Assembly (NCBI GenBank): GCA_949316235.1
Contig: OX438749.1
Span: 7,644,914 to 7,708,913 of the forward strand
Reading direction: 5' to 3'
Origin: Oegoconia quadripuncta
Taxonomy: Eukaryota; Arthropoda; Insecta; Lepidoptera; Autostichidae
DNA: 64,000 nucleotides
Made by a program: the position numbers and the translations under genes. The notes beneath the pieces were generated by a model. The model was not told where the DNA came from and did not search any database. It was given only the letters and a program-made list of their open reading frames with translations. Positions 1 through 7,657 of the stretch are shown piece by piece. Each line of letters starts with the position of its first letter. Position 1 is the first letter of the stretch.

Positions 1-1
1 C

Positions 2-82
2 ACCAAAAGGCATTTACTGGAAAATTGTACTGATACTCTAGCTTGGGGACACTATAAATTAAGAAAAAGTGAACACTTTTAA
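2..82 (+). CDS. possible C-terminal tail of a gene entering from the left
   Basis: An open frame runs from the window edge for 26 codons to a TAA at 80-82, containing the residues DTLAWGHYKLRKSEHF before the stop. It is too short to identify. It lies on the same strand as the virus-like genes and 720 bp before the packaging ATPase, so it could be the end of the protein-primed DNA polymerase that such elements carry and that is missing here. This is a positional inference only; a chance open frame is equally possible. Confidence 0.2.
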   Translation, partial: TKRHLLENCTDTLAWGHYKLRKSEHF

Positions 83-802
83 GTTATTTTTTACGTCAGG
101 AACATTTTTTAGTTTTATATAAAAAAGTTATTATTCACACGTCGTAGCCTTATATAATTAATTAACCTATTGTGTCAAATTTTTATTACATGCGTATGTA
201 GCGTGTAGCACTATTTTTGCAATTTGTTTCGCTTCATTGTATGAAAATAGTTTTGTAGTCGTAGTATAACGTATATAGTATTTTGTGGGGGTCCTAGAAC
301 TCAGGTTGTTGAGCAACTAATGTGTATAGAAAATCTAAAAATGTATAAGTAAATTAAACATAGTTAATTATTATTTTTGTAATTTTAAAATGAAAGATAA
401 TACTAATTGAGATGTTAAATTGATTTTATTGTTTTTTTTTTTTTACTTTGATAATATGCTGATATATGAGGGAGAGGAGGCCTTTGTCCAGCAGTGGGAC
501 ATTGGGAGCTTATAATAATAATATATGCTGATAAAATCAAAGTAAAAATTAAATGAAATTTCTGTGTATATGTGGGAAGTATATGAATATATTTATCGAC
601 ACTCATATAATAATAATACTGTATGATGACTAATTTTAAAAGATGTGTTGTTGTGGAGTTTCTTAGGTCGCTTCTTCTCCATAGCCATAACACCTTTTTG
701 AAGCGATATAGTAAAAAATTTAAAGTTTATAATAAGTGTTTTATTGTTTTTATTCCATTCCCCCATTCTACAGCCTGCAAGTAACACGCTCAATAATGAA
801 AA
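83..802. other. non-coding spacer left of the virus-like gene block
   Basis: An AT-rich 720-bp stretch with no convincing gene; small open frames on the - strand at 415-693 and 593-820 have low-complexity composition and no family resemblance. It contains a short retroposon insertion (465-522) that split a natural inverted repeat (ttttactttgat at about 441-452 and its complement at about 535-546). Any promoter of the ATPase gene should lie here, but I see no clear TATA box. Confidence 0.5.
454..533 (+). mobile_element. short LINE/SINE 3' tail with 11-bp target duplication
   Basis: The insert 465-522 carries the dispersed lepidopteran retroposon tail motif gaggcctttgtccagcagtg followed by a TAA-rich tail. 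It is flanked by a perfect 11-bp direct repeat, atatgctgata, at 454-464 and 523-533. The duplication marks a retroposition event in this DNA, so the neighbouring sequence has been resident in a host chromosome. Confidence 0.75.
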
Positions 803-1465
803 ATGATTCATTTCATACACCCCTTCACAGCTATAGTAGCAGGTCCTAGTGGGTGTGGTAAATCAAACTTTGTCACTAATTTTCTTAAATTTATGAAAGA
901 AATATGTAACACTAATTTTTCACGAGTAGTATGGTGTTACGATGAAATGCAACCTTTATATAATTTGAACAACGTCGACTACAGTCAAGGTATACCGGAT
1001 TTAAACATGTTTGATGGGAAGCAACCACAATTACTTATAATAGATGATCTTATGAGAGAATCCGATGGTCGTATAGTGGACATTTTTACTAAAGGTAGTC
1101 ATCATAGAAACCTTAGCGTGTTTTATATAACACAAAATTTATTTCATCAAGGCAGAGGACAACGTGACATTTCTTTAAATTCAAGTTACATAGTATATTT
1201 TAAAAATCCCCGGGATAGAACACAAATACGCCATTTAGCGCGCCAAGTGTTCCCAGATAACTCTAAGTTCGTAGAAGAAGCTTATAAAGATGCTACGTCA
1301 GAAGCACATGGCTATCTAATGATTGATTTAAAGCAAAATACAGACGATATGTGTCGTTTTAAGACTAAGATATTTCCCCTCAATAGCAATTGTGTAGTTT
1401 ATGTATCGAAAAAGGGTTATAAATATAATACGTATCGTGATAAAATTACAGTTAACAGTAGATAA
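803..1465 (+). CDS. FtsK/HerA-type genome-packaging ATPase (Polinton/adintovirus-like)
   Basis: This 220-residue protein is the predicted motor that drives DNA into the capsid. A Walker A loop GPSGCGKS sits at residues 14-21, a Walker B strand LLIIDD at 77-82, and an ITQN sensor-like motif at 109-112, the layout of the A32-like packaging ATPases of Polintons, virophages and adintoviruses. The length is usual for the family and the start a few residues before the HPFTAIVAGP strand fits it. Its TAA stop overlaps the ATG of the next gene as TAATG at 1463-1467, so the two are probably translated from a shared message. The frame is unbroken, suggesting recent integration or continuing constraint. 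Confidence 0.88.
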   Translation: MIHFIHPFTAIVAGPSGCGKSNFVTNFLKFMKEICNTNFSRVVWCYDEMQPLYNLNNVDYSQGIPDLNMFDGKQPQLLIIDDLMRESDGRIVDIFTKGSHHRNLSVFYITQNLFHQGRGQRDISLNSSYIVYFKNPRDRTQIRHLARQVFPDNSKFVEEAYKDATSEAHGYLMIDLKQNTDDMCRFKTKIFPLNSNCVVYVSKKGYKYNTYRDKITVNSR

Positions 1466-1683
1466 TGTCTGAAGAAGCAGTGACACGAGATCGAGAGTTA
1501 GTTTTACAAGTACTAACACCTAAATATCGCAAAGCTCTATTAAAAGAATGTACTGATGACAAAATAAATCGTATCTGTGAAAGTATTTTAGATACTTTGG
1601 ATGAAATCCCCATAAAGGAAGTCCGGGAATCAAAATTTAGCTTCTTAAATCTACATTGTTTCTTTTCAACAAACATTGCTTAG
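1465..1683 (+). CDS. small protein, N-terminal paralogue of the following gene
   Basis: This 72-residue protein overlaps the ATPase stop codon (TAATG). Residues around 17-45 (LTPKYRKALLKECTDDKINR and onward) align with the same region of the next protein (LKPKYCTALLKVCKDEEINC), so the two are tandem duplicates. The basic stretch and hydrophobic Gly-rich tail that end its neighbour are missing, and the last 20 residues are Phe/Asn-rich and unrelated. It may be a degenerate copy or a specialised short form; function unknown. Coding status is supported by the paralogy and by tight packing with both neighbours. Confidence 0.6.
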   Translation: MSEEAVTRDRELVLQVLTPKYRKALLKECTDDKINRICESILDTLDEIPIKEVRESKFSFLNLHCFFSTNIA

Positions 1684-1734
1684 TATTTGCTTCTAATATT
1701 AACAACATTGTAAAAATATTATCAGTCGTTTACA

Positions 1735-2064
1735 ATGGTTGGTAGAGTGACGACGCATCTAGACTTATTAAAAGCATTACATACACTCAAACCTAAGTAT
1801 TGTACAGCTTTATTGAAGGTTTGTAAGGATGAAGAAATAAATTGTTTATGTGAATGCATTTATAATATTTTAAATGGTAAAATTCCTCTGAAGAATCAAG
1901 ATAAATCCAAGTTGAATAAATACAAAACTATATTGAGAAAATTGGTGTCTAAAGGTAAAAGTAACTCTCGAAAACGAATTATTATACAGAAAGGTGGAGC
2001 ATTCCTACCCATTATTTTAGGTTCCGTTCTCAGTGGATTACTAAGTTCGTTTCTAAATAAGTAA
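1735..2064 (+). CDS. small basic protein with hydrophobic Gly-rich C-terminus (membrane-active minor virion protein type)
   Basis: The 109-residue protein has three parts: a helical N-terminal domain (about residues 10-50) shared with the preceding gene, a Lys/Arg-rich linker (about 58-85), and a hydrophobic tail beginning QKGGAFLPIILGSVLSG (about 85-109). A short protein ending in GGxFLP plus a hydrophobic helix is a recurring component of arthropod Polinton/adintovirus-like elements, where a melittin-like membrane-lytic or core role has been suggested. A role in capsid entry or DNA condensation is inference. It starts 51 bp after the previous stop and ends 8 bp before the next ATG. Confidence 0.7.
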   Translation: MVGRVTTHLDLLKALHTLKPKYCTALLKVCKDEEINCLCECIYNILNGKIPLKNQDKSKLNKYKTILRKLVSKGKSNSRKRIIIQKGGAFLPIILGSVLSGLLSSFLNK

Positions 2065-2072
2065 AAATTACA

Positions 2073-2840
2073 ATGGAACATACAAAGAAAATGATACTTG
2101 TGGAACCCCACATCCTAGAAAGGATTAGAGACAGTAACCATGTTCATGAAAAGCCCTTATCCCGTCTTGATGAGGAAATGAGTAAAATCTTACACAGTAA
2201 AATTGATGATCGTGAGAAGTGGACACAGTACTCGCAAATTTTACAAAGATATTTACATTTTGCTAATAAAGAACGTCATCCCATTAAATTACCAATAGTT
2301 ACAGATGACTCTATGTATGATGTTTTTAAGACTATTAAAAAGGAAGAAAGTGATGTTAAAACAATAGTTCCAGAATTGCCAAGAATAGAGGAAGACGTAG
2401 CAGCGGAAAAACATATCTCATCACGTTACACTCCAAATTATTTATTTAAGTATATACCAAAAACATATAAAAAGAAGGGCGAGTTGTTATTGGAAGGTAT
2501 ATTGGATCATGAAAATATTATTAAATGGGATACCAATGGTCATGTTGTAATCAATGACGAAGTTATTGATAACAGTAATATTGTGGATTTAGTGAACGAT
2601 GCCCTAAGACCATTACGACGCCCAAAACCATTAGGCTGGGAGAAGTTTGCTTCAGCTTTAAGGGATATAAAAATACCGTTATCTTGTATAGGTAACCCAG
2701 AAACGCTTGAATATATTAATAATATTCATTCATCTGATTTAGAGAAAGACGATCCAGCTCAAATTAAAACGCCAAAGCAAAAACCTGGTGGCTTGTTTCA
2801 CAAAAGAAAACTTGACTGGGAGAAATGGACTCCCATATAG
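2073..2840 (+). CDS. conserved virus-like element protein of unknown function (255 aa)
   Basis: No catalytic motif or membrane segment is visible. The protein is charged and probably helical at the N-terminus, with KMILVEPHILERI near the start and REKWTQYSQILQRYLHF at about residues 48-64. The C-terminal half has a compact block: KTYKKKGELLLEGILDH, a W-D-x-x-G-x-V strand, SNIVDLVNDALRPLRRPK and GWEKFASALRD. I recall proteins of this pattern accompanying integrase and capsid genes in arthropod Polinton-like elements, always of unknown role. An alternative start is Met7 at 2091. The last 16 bases overlap the integrase gene. A structural or DNA-binding role is possible but unproven. Confidence 0.75.
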   Translation: MEHTKKMILVEPHILERIRDSNHVHEKPLSRLDEEMSKILHSKIDDREKWTQYSQILQRYLHFANKERHPIKLPIVTDDSMYDVFKTIKKEESDVKTIVPELPRIEEDVAAEKHISSRYTPNYLFKYIPKTYKKKGELLLEGILDHENIIKWDTNGHVVINDEVIDNSNIVDLVNDALRPLRRPKPLGWEKFASALRDIKIPLSCIGNPETLEYINNIHSSDLEKDDPAQIKTPKQKPGGLFHKRKLDWEKWTPI

Positions 2841-3907
2841 ATAATATAAATAAAATTTATTATGATGTCTCTCATCCAGCTGGATACAGTAGCATTGAAA
2901 AATTGACGAAAGCTATGCAAGGGAAAATGAATGAAAAGGATGTAAAGAAGTGGTTACAATCCCAAGAAACTTATACTTTACATAAACCTGTCAATAGGCG
3001 ATTTCCTAGAAATAAATATATTTTATCTAATTTTAATGAACTCTGGCAAGCAGATTTAAGTGACATGCGAACATACAATCAATATAATGATGGATTTAAT
3101 TATATTCTCTGTGTTATTGATGTGTTTAGTAAGTATGCATTTGCGAGACCTATGAAAAAGAAAAATTCTAAAACTGTAAAGATATGTTTTGAAAGCATAT
3201 TTATTGAAGCGAAAGCTACTCCTAGACATATACAATCTGATAAAGGTACAGAATTTGTTTCAAGAGATGTAAACCAGTACTTCAAAAAGAAAAATATTAA
3301 TTACTATACAACTAACAATCCGGACATAAAGGCCAGTATTGTGGAAAGATTTCAAAGAACCCTAAAAATGAAAATGTGGCGATATTTCACACATAATAAT
3401 ACGTATAGGTATGTTGATATTTTACAAGATTTATTATATTCTTATAATCACAGTGTCCATTCAAGTATAAAAATGTGTCCAAGTGATGTGAATTCCAGTA
3501 ATATAATGACAGTATGGTCTAATTTATATGATAGGTACAACTTAAACACTTCAGACCGATTACCATTTAAAGTAGGTGATTATGTTAGAATAACGAAATA
3601 TAAACACATTTTCCAGAAAGGTTATGAAACAAATTGGTCCGATGAAATATTTGTAATAGAATCCATTGTAAAAAGACTTCCTTGGTTGGTTTACAAATTA
3701 AAAGATCTACAAAATGAATCAATAATTGGTACATTTTATGGAAGGGAATTACAAAAAGTAATCTATGACCCCACTATTACCTACAAAATAGATAAAATAA
3801 TACGCACTCGCTATTCTGGCAACAGAAAGGAAGTGCTAGTCAAATGGAAAGGATATCCTAATAAATTTAATAGTTGGATATCCGCATTAAACTTAGAAAC
3901 AATATGA
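2825..3907 (+). CDS. retroviral-type (rve) integrase with C-terminal chromodomain
   Basis: This 360-residue enzyme is predicted to insert the element's DNA into host chromosomes. The DDE triad can be read as D77 (LWQADLSDM), D139 (IQSDKGTEFVS) and E174 (IKASIVERFQRT), with 34 residues between the last two. The N-terminal region (VKKWLQSQETYTLHKPV, about 40-56) is the helical form seen in Polinton/adintovirus integrases; I see no complete HHCC zinc finger. Residues about 318-360 form a chromodomain (VLVKWKGYPNKFNSWISALNL), which may direct integration to marked chromatin. The stop overlaps the next start as ATGA (3904-3907). All catalytic residues are present and the frame is open. Confidence 0.92.
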   Translation: MDSHIDNINKIYYDVSHPAGYSSIEKLTKAMQGKMNEKDVKKWLQSQETYTLHKPVNRRFPRNKYILSNFNELWQADLSDMRTYNQYNDGFNYILCVIDVFSKYAFARPMKKKNSKTVKICFESIFIEAKATPRHIQSDKGTEFVSRDVNQYFKKKNINYYTTNNPDIKASIVERFQRTLKMKMWRYFTHNNTYRYVDILQDLLYSYNHSVHSSIKMCPSDVNSSNIMTVWSNLYDRYNLNTSDRLPFKVGDYVRITKYKHIFQKGYETNWSDEIFVIESIVKRLPWLVYKLKDLQNESIIGTFYGRELQKVIYDPTITYKIDKIIRTRYSGNRKEVLVKWKGYPNKFNSWISALNLETI

Positions 3908-4683
3908 CGGAAGATAGTTTTTATCTTACTTTGCCAAGCAATAGTTCAACTGCATATTTCCCCCAAAATACAACCGCCAACTTTGTAACAAAGTTACCTA
4001 AAACTGTTCAATTGGAAGGAGAATGGGTTGTAGGATTAGCTGAATTTCATTATCCCTGTGCTATATTTAACGTCCAAGAAAATGAGAATATTCTTTTCGT
4101 CAAGAAGAAAGTAATAGTCGAAGGAGATGACGAATCATTAATATCAGTGGAATATAAATCCCAAATTCCTTCATTTCCTTATGATAACATCAACAATTTT
4201 CTAAAAGTATTTAATGAAAATAGCCTCCTACAAAATCAAGTGGCATTCCAAATTGATAACGACTCGAAACTTATCACTGTTACGAACTTAACTCGCAGTG
4301 TATCATCGTTGATTTTGTCACCTACATTAAATCTTCAACTCGGTTTCGAGCCATATACAAATTTAATTGCGGATCCATACGCTAAATACCCAGCGAACTT
4401 ACAATTAGGATTACCATCACAGCTATTTATTTACTCTGATATTATTCATCCTCAAATAGTTGGAGATGTAATGACCTCATTATTTAGAATCATACCGCTA
4501 GATCCATCAAAATACAACTATGGTGCTTATAAAATGCACGTATTATCTCCAATTCATTATCTTCCAGTAATGCGCAGAGAATTTGACATAATCGAAATAG
4601 ATATAAGAACAAGCATTGGTAATAGAGTTCCATTCCAGTTTGGAACTGCATGTGTTAAACTACATTTTAAACGAATAAAATGA
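3904..4683 (+). CDS. penton-like minor capsid protein (single jelly-roll type)
   Basis: The 259-residue protein is placed as the minor capsid (vertex) protein by its length, its position beside hexon and core genes, and its pattern: a beta-rich N-terminus with FYLTLPSNSSTAYFPQNT and FVTKLPKTVQLEGEWVVGLA, then Val/Ile-rich strands. Phrases like EGEWVVGLAEFHYP are usual in arthropod Polinton minor capsid proteins. I chose the ATG at 3904 rather than the in-frame ATG at 3874 because it gives the ATGA overlap with the integrase stop, and the extra ten residues of the longer form lie inside integrase coding sequence. The stop again overlaps the next start as ATGA (4680-4683). Confidence 0.82.
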   Translation: MTEDSFYLTLPSNSSTAYFPQNTTANFVTKLPKTVQLEGEWVVGLAEFHYPCAIFNVQENENILFVKKKVIVEGDDESLISVEYKSQIPSFPYDNINNFLKVFNENSLLQNQVAFQIDNDSKLITVTNLTRSVSSLILSPTLNLQLGFEPYTNLIADPYAKYPANLQLGLPSQLFIYSDIIHPQIVGDVMTSLFRIIPLDPSKYNYGAYKMHVLSPIHYLPVMRREFDIIEIDIRTSIGNRVPFQFGTACVKLHFKRIK

Positions 4684-5129
4684 ATTATAAGCGTGATAAT
4701 ATCGTTTGTCCTTATCATCATTATTATTCTAATCAAGCTGGATCAGGTGTAGGTATCATATACAGAGGTGTACCGCATCAACGTGGTCACGGCATTGGAA
4801 GTTTTTTGGGCGGACTATTTAGATCTGTATTTCCACTCATAGCAAGTGGTGCCAAGACAGTCGGGAAAGAGGCATTAAGCGCAGGAGTAGGTTTATTATC
4901 AGATATGGTCAGGGCACAACCAATGGGGGAATCAATTAAGTCTCGACTCAAAGAAGCAAGTGCTAATTTAAAACGAAAAGCGGATAACAAAATTGATTCG
5001 CTTATGTCTGGCTCAGGGTATAAAATCAAGAGACTTCGAAAGAAACCTACCATTTCATTGAAACCATCTAAGCGAAGAGGAGTTGACAGGAAGAAAAAAA
5101 GTAATATAAAAGATATATTTTCAAATTAA
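4680..5129 (+). CDS. adenovirus pVI/pX-like minor core protein
   Basis: The 149-residue protein has an amphipathic Gly/Ala-rich segment at about residues 36-77 (GHGIGSFLGGLFRSVFPLIA, then KTVGKEALSAGVGLLSDMV) and a very basic tail at about 96-149 with Lys/Arg clusters. This layout is that of the pVI/pX-like proteins of adintoviruses and Polintons, which bridge DNA and capsid and can perturb membranes. Residues 109-113 read MSGSG, matching the adenain consensus (M/I/L)-x-G-x|G, so it is a plausible substrate of the protease encoded downstream. The start overlaps the penton stop and the hexon ATG follows 2 bp after its stop. Confidence 0.8.
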   Translation: MNYKRDNIVCPYHHYYSNQAGSGVGIIYRGVPHQRGHGIGSFLGGLFRSVFPLIASGAKTVGKEALSAGVGLLSDMVRAQPMGESIKSRLKEASANLKRKADNKIDSLMSGSGYKIKRLRKKPTISLKPSKRRGVDRKKKSNIKDIFSN

Positions 5130-5131
5130 CT

Positions 5132-6445
5132 ATGTCGTTTCTTCATAATAATTCTTGTGAGTGTGTTAAATCAGAGTTAGATCTTTTTGCTATACCATCA
5201 ACACAGACAAGTATTGAGAGTGGGCAATGGATTCATTGTACACCGATATCATCGCTAAGTGATGAAGGACCAATTGAATTTGTTATGCCAGGAAGTGGAG
5301 ATGACTACATTGATTTGTCACACACCCTCCTTCATGTTAAAGCTAAAATTATAAACCTAGATTCTACCACTCCTCCCCCTGATGAGAAGACAGCACCTGT
5401 TAATAATTGGTTGCATTCACTTTTCAACCAATTAGATGTTTATCTAAATCAAAAACTTGTATCACCTCCTAATAACACATATGCTTATCGGGCTTATATT
5501 GAGACTCTACTTAATTATGGACCAGCGGCAAAACAATCACACTTGACTTGTGGTATGTGGTACGAAGATACAGCTTCAAAGATGGATTCATGTGATGACA
5601 ACAACAAGGGCTTTCACAAAAGACATCAACGGGTAAAAGACGGCAAATCAGTTGAAATGATTGGACATTTGCACGGTGATCTATTTAATCAAGAAAAGTT
5701 CTTAATAAATGGGGTAGAAATACGTGTTAAATTAGTACGTAACAAAGACACTTTTAATTTAATGTCATCATCAGTGAATTCAAAATATAAAGTTCAAATT
5801 GATAGCGCTACTCTTATATTGCGAAAGGCAAGAATAAATCCATCCGTTTTACTCGCTCATCAAAAAGTTTTAACCACTACAACTGCAAAATATCCAATTA
5901 CTCGCGCTGAAGTTAAAGTTTTAACTATTCCATCAGGAGTCCGTGGAAAAACAATTGACAATGTATTTCTTGGTCAGGTGCCGAAAAGATGTATTATCGG
6001 ATTTGTTGATAATGTTGCTTTTAATGGTACTTTCAATACCAATCCATTTAACTTCGATAATCATGATATAAATGTATTTAGCTTGTATGTAGATGGGCAA
6101 CAAATTCCTTCTAAAACCCTAATGCCATCATACCGTAGCGGTGTGTTTACGAGTAGTTACCATACGTTATATACTGGAACAGGTATTCACTTTTTGAATG
6201 AAGGCAATTCCATATCGATTGAGGACTATGCAAATGGATACTGCTTAATGGCATTTGATTTAACTCCTGATCTATCTGCTAACTCAAGTTCCCACTGGAA
6301 TTTGATAAAACATGGGTGTGTTAGAATAGAAGTCCAATTTGAATCAGCTCTTGCAAAAACTCTTAACTGCATTGTGTACGCAGAGTTTGACAATGTTATA
6401 GAAATTAATAAAAATAGAGATGTGAGTGTAGATTATAATAGTTAA
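5132..6445 (+). CDS. hexon-like major capsid protein (double jelly-roll type)
   Basis: This 437-residue protein is the predicted main shell protein. The N-terminus carries the signature of Polinton/adintovirus hexons: KSELDLFAIPSTQTSIESGQ, then PIEFVMPGSGDDYIDLSHTL, the first strands of the first jelly roll. Internal signposts include NNWLHSLFNQLDVYLNQKLV and YAYRAYIETLLNYG. The family is often annotated in arthropod genomes as F54H12.2-like after a nematode homologue. Length is normal and the frame has no stop or obvious frameshift. It is the last gene of the tightly packed run; 109 bp separate it from the protease gene. Confidence 0.9.
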   Translation: MSFLHNNSCECVKSELDLFAIPSTQTSIESGQWIHCTPISSLSDEGPIEFVMPGSGDDYIDLSHTLLHVKAKIINLDSTTPPPDEKTAPVNNWLHSLFNQLDVYLNQKLVSPPNNTYAYRAYIETLLNYGPAAKQSHLTCGMWYEDTASKMDSCDDNNKGFHKRHQRVKDGKSVEMIGHLHGDLFNQEKFLINGVEIRVKLVRNKDTFNLMSSSVNSKYKVQIDSATLILRKARINPSVLLAHQKVLTTTTAKYPITRAEVKVLTIPSGVRGKTIDNVFLGQVPKRCIIGFVDNVAFNGTFNTNPFNFDNHDINVFSLYVDGQQIPSKTLMPSYRSGVFTSSYHTLYTGTGIHFLNEGNSISIEDYANGYCLMAFDLTPDLSANSSSHWNLIKHGCVRIEVQFESALAKTLNCIVYAEFDNVIEINKNRDVSVDYNS

Positions 6446-6554
6446 GTATTCAGCATTTTTGTATCTATTATAGTATATAAGATTTCCATATAATATTTTT
6501 CATCATTATCCGTTAAACTACCTTAATGTATGTATTTAAGAAAGTATTTCAATA

Positions 6555-6992
6555 ATGGATACACACGAAATTAGACTATTTATGAAAAAGATAAATCACA
6601 GTCTAGAATTTAACGTGTTCCCTGCTAACAGAATACCAATGTACATAGAAGCACCCACTTACTTTATTTCTAACTTGGATCCTGATACAAAATCGGGATC
6701 ACATTGGGTAGCCATTCATATCAATGCTAATGGTATCGGTGAATATTTTGATTCATATGGTAGAAAGCCTACCGGCCACCATAAATCGTTTTTGAAAAGA
6801 AATACTCGGAAATGGTTTTACAATAATAAAATTCTTCAAAGTCACTTAACTTCTGTTTGTGGTGAATACTGTTTAGTGTATCTGTACTTTAAGTTTATGA
6901 ATATGAGCATGTCAGAGTTTTTAAGAGATTTTTGCGATATTCCTTTGTATAACGATATATTCATAAATAAAATATTTAAAACCATTTTTTGA
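6555..6992 (+). CDS. adenain-type cysteine protease (C5 family), virion maturation
   Basis: The 145-residue protein matches the adenovirus maturation protease core. By position the catalytic residues are H50 (SGSHWVAIH), D66 (EYFDSYG), Q95 (ILQSHLTS) and C102 (VCGEYC); the seven-residue Gln-Cys spacing equals that of adenain, with Asp in place of the adenovirus Glu. It should cleave minor core and other precursors inside the particle. It is shorter than adenain (about 200 residues), as is common for Polinton PRO proteins. It has its own 109-bp upstream spacer, so may be separately promoted. An AATAAA overlaps the end of the gene at 6993-6998. Confidence 0.9.
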   Translation: MDTHEIRLFMKKINHSLEFNVFPANRIPMYIEAPTYFISNLDPDTKSGSHWVAIHINANGIGEYFDSYGRKPTGHHKSFLKRNTRKWFYNNKILQSHLTSVCGEYCLVYLYFKFMNMSMSEFLRDFCDIPLYNDIFINKIFKTIF

Positions 6993-6998
6993 AATAAA
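6993..6998 (+). terminator. polyadenylation signal for the + strand virus-like genes
   Basis: AATAAA begins directly after the TGA of the protease gene. With the - strand signals about 100 bp away it forms a compact convergent transcription end between the two gene sets. Confidence 0.55.
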
Positions 6999-7089
6999 TT
7001 TATTTTACCAATTATCTGTTTTTTATTTACATTATCCTATTTTGATATAGAAGAGTGAAGATAATGAAACATCAGAATTACAGTTTTAC

Positions 7090-7099
7090 TTTATTTATT
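7090..7099 (-). terminator. polyadenylation signals for the convergent - strand genes
   Basis: Two overlapping AATAAA hexamers on the - strand (7090-7095 and 7094-7099) lie about 40 bp past the stop of the 110-residue gene. Confidence 0.5.
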
Positions 7100-7135
7100 T
7101 TCTAATTAAACATTATAATACAATATTGTAGCTAA

Positions 7136-7468
7136 CTAATCTATCTGCGGGGTTGGACTATAGACACCCGGTGATAATGAAAACAATTTTTCAGACGCCC
7201 ACGACGTTTCATAAACTTCTTCTTCCTGTTCCAATGACATGAGTGGGTTCGCTGGCCGCTGCAGAAATGTTAGTATAGGGGGAGGTGAGGGTCTTGAATA
7301 CCCACCATAATCGTAATTGGCCCACTGGCGGAGATTATTTAGGTTTTCTTCATGGAATTCATAGAGTTGTCGGTCGATTTCGTCTTGTTCGGCTTCGAGA
7401 CACAGTCGTACCAGTTGGTCATCGTATTGAGTTTCGAAGTGTGCCATCCTTCTGCCTGCGTTAGACAA
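7136..7468 (-). CDS. acidic small protein of the virus-like element, unknown function
   Basis: This 110-residue protein is convergent to the capsid genes. It is acidic and helical in the first half (RLCLEAEQDEIDRQLYEFHE, about 22-41), then rich in Tyr, Pro and Ser (GGYSRPSPPPI). It resembles no family I know. Met8 at 7447 is an alternative start. A CATATAAG sequence (7499-7492) precedes the ATG by about 25 bp. Placement opposite the late genes is typical of early or accessory genes in adenovirus-like genomes, which is inference. The segment RLCLE is close to, but not, the LxCxE pocket-protein motif. Confidence 0.5.
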   Translation of the reverse strand: MSNAGRRMAHFETQYDDQLVRLCLEAEQDEIDRQLYEFHEENLNNLRQWANYDYGGYSRPSPPPILTFLQRPANPLMSLEQEEEVYETSWASEKLFSLSPGVYSPTPQID

Positions 7469-7657
7469 ATGTATCTCTCGGTGGCATGTGGCTTATATGA
7501 GGTGTATCTTATAGACAGGTATAAAACGGTGGGGAACGAAAAATTTATTGCTGTTTTTCAGTAGAGTCTGCGTCGCGACAGTTAATGTGCTAAGAAGAAA
7601 CCCATAAATTATAACGTTGCTCTATTGGGAGTCGCAAGAAACGGGCTATTCCAGGAA

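Noticed and set aside
7382..7402. LxCxE pocket-protein motif in the 110-residue - strand protein
   Set aside because: The sequence is R-L-C-L-E; the Leu is one position off, so the consensus is not met.
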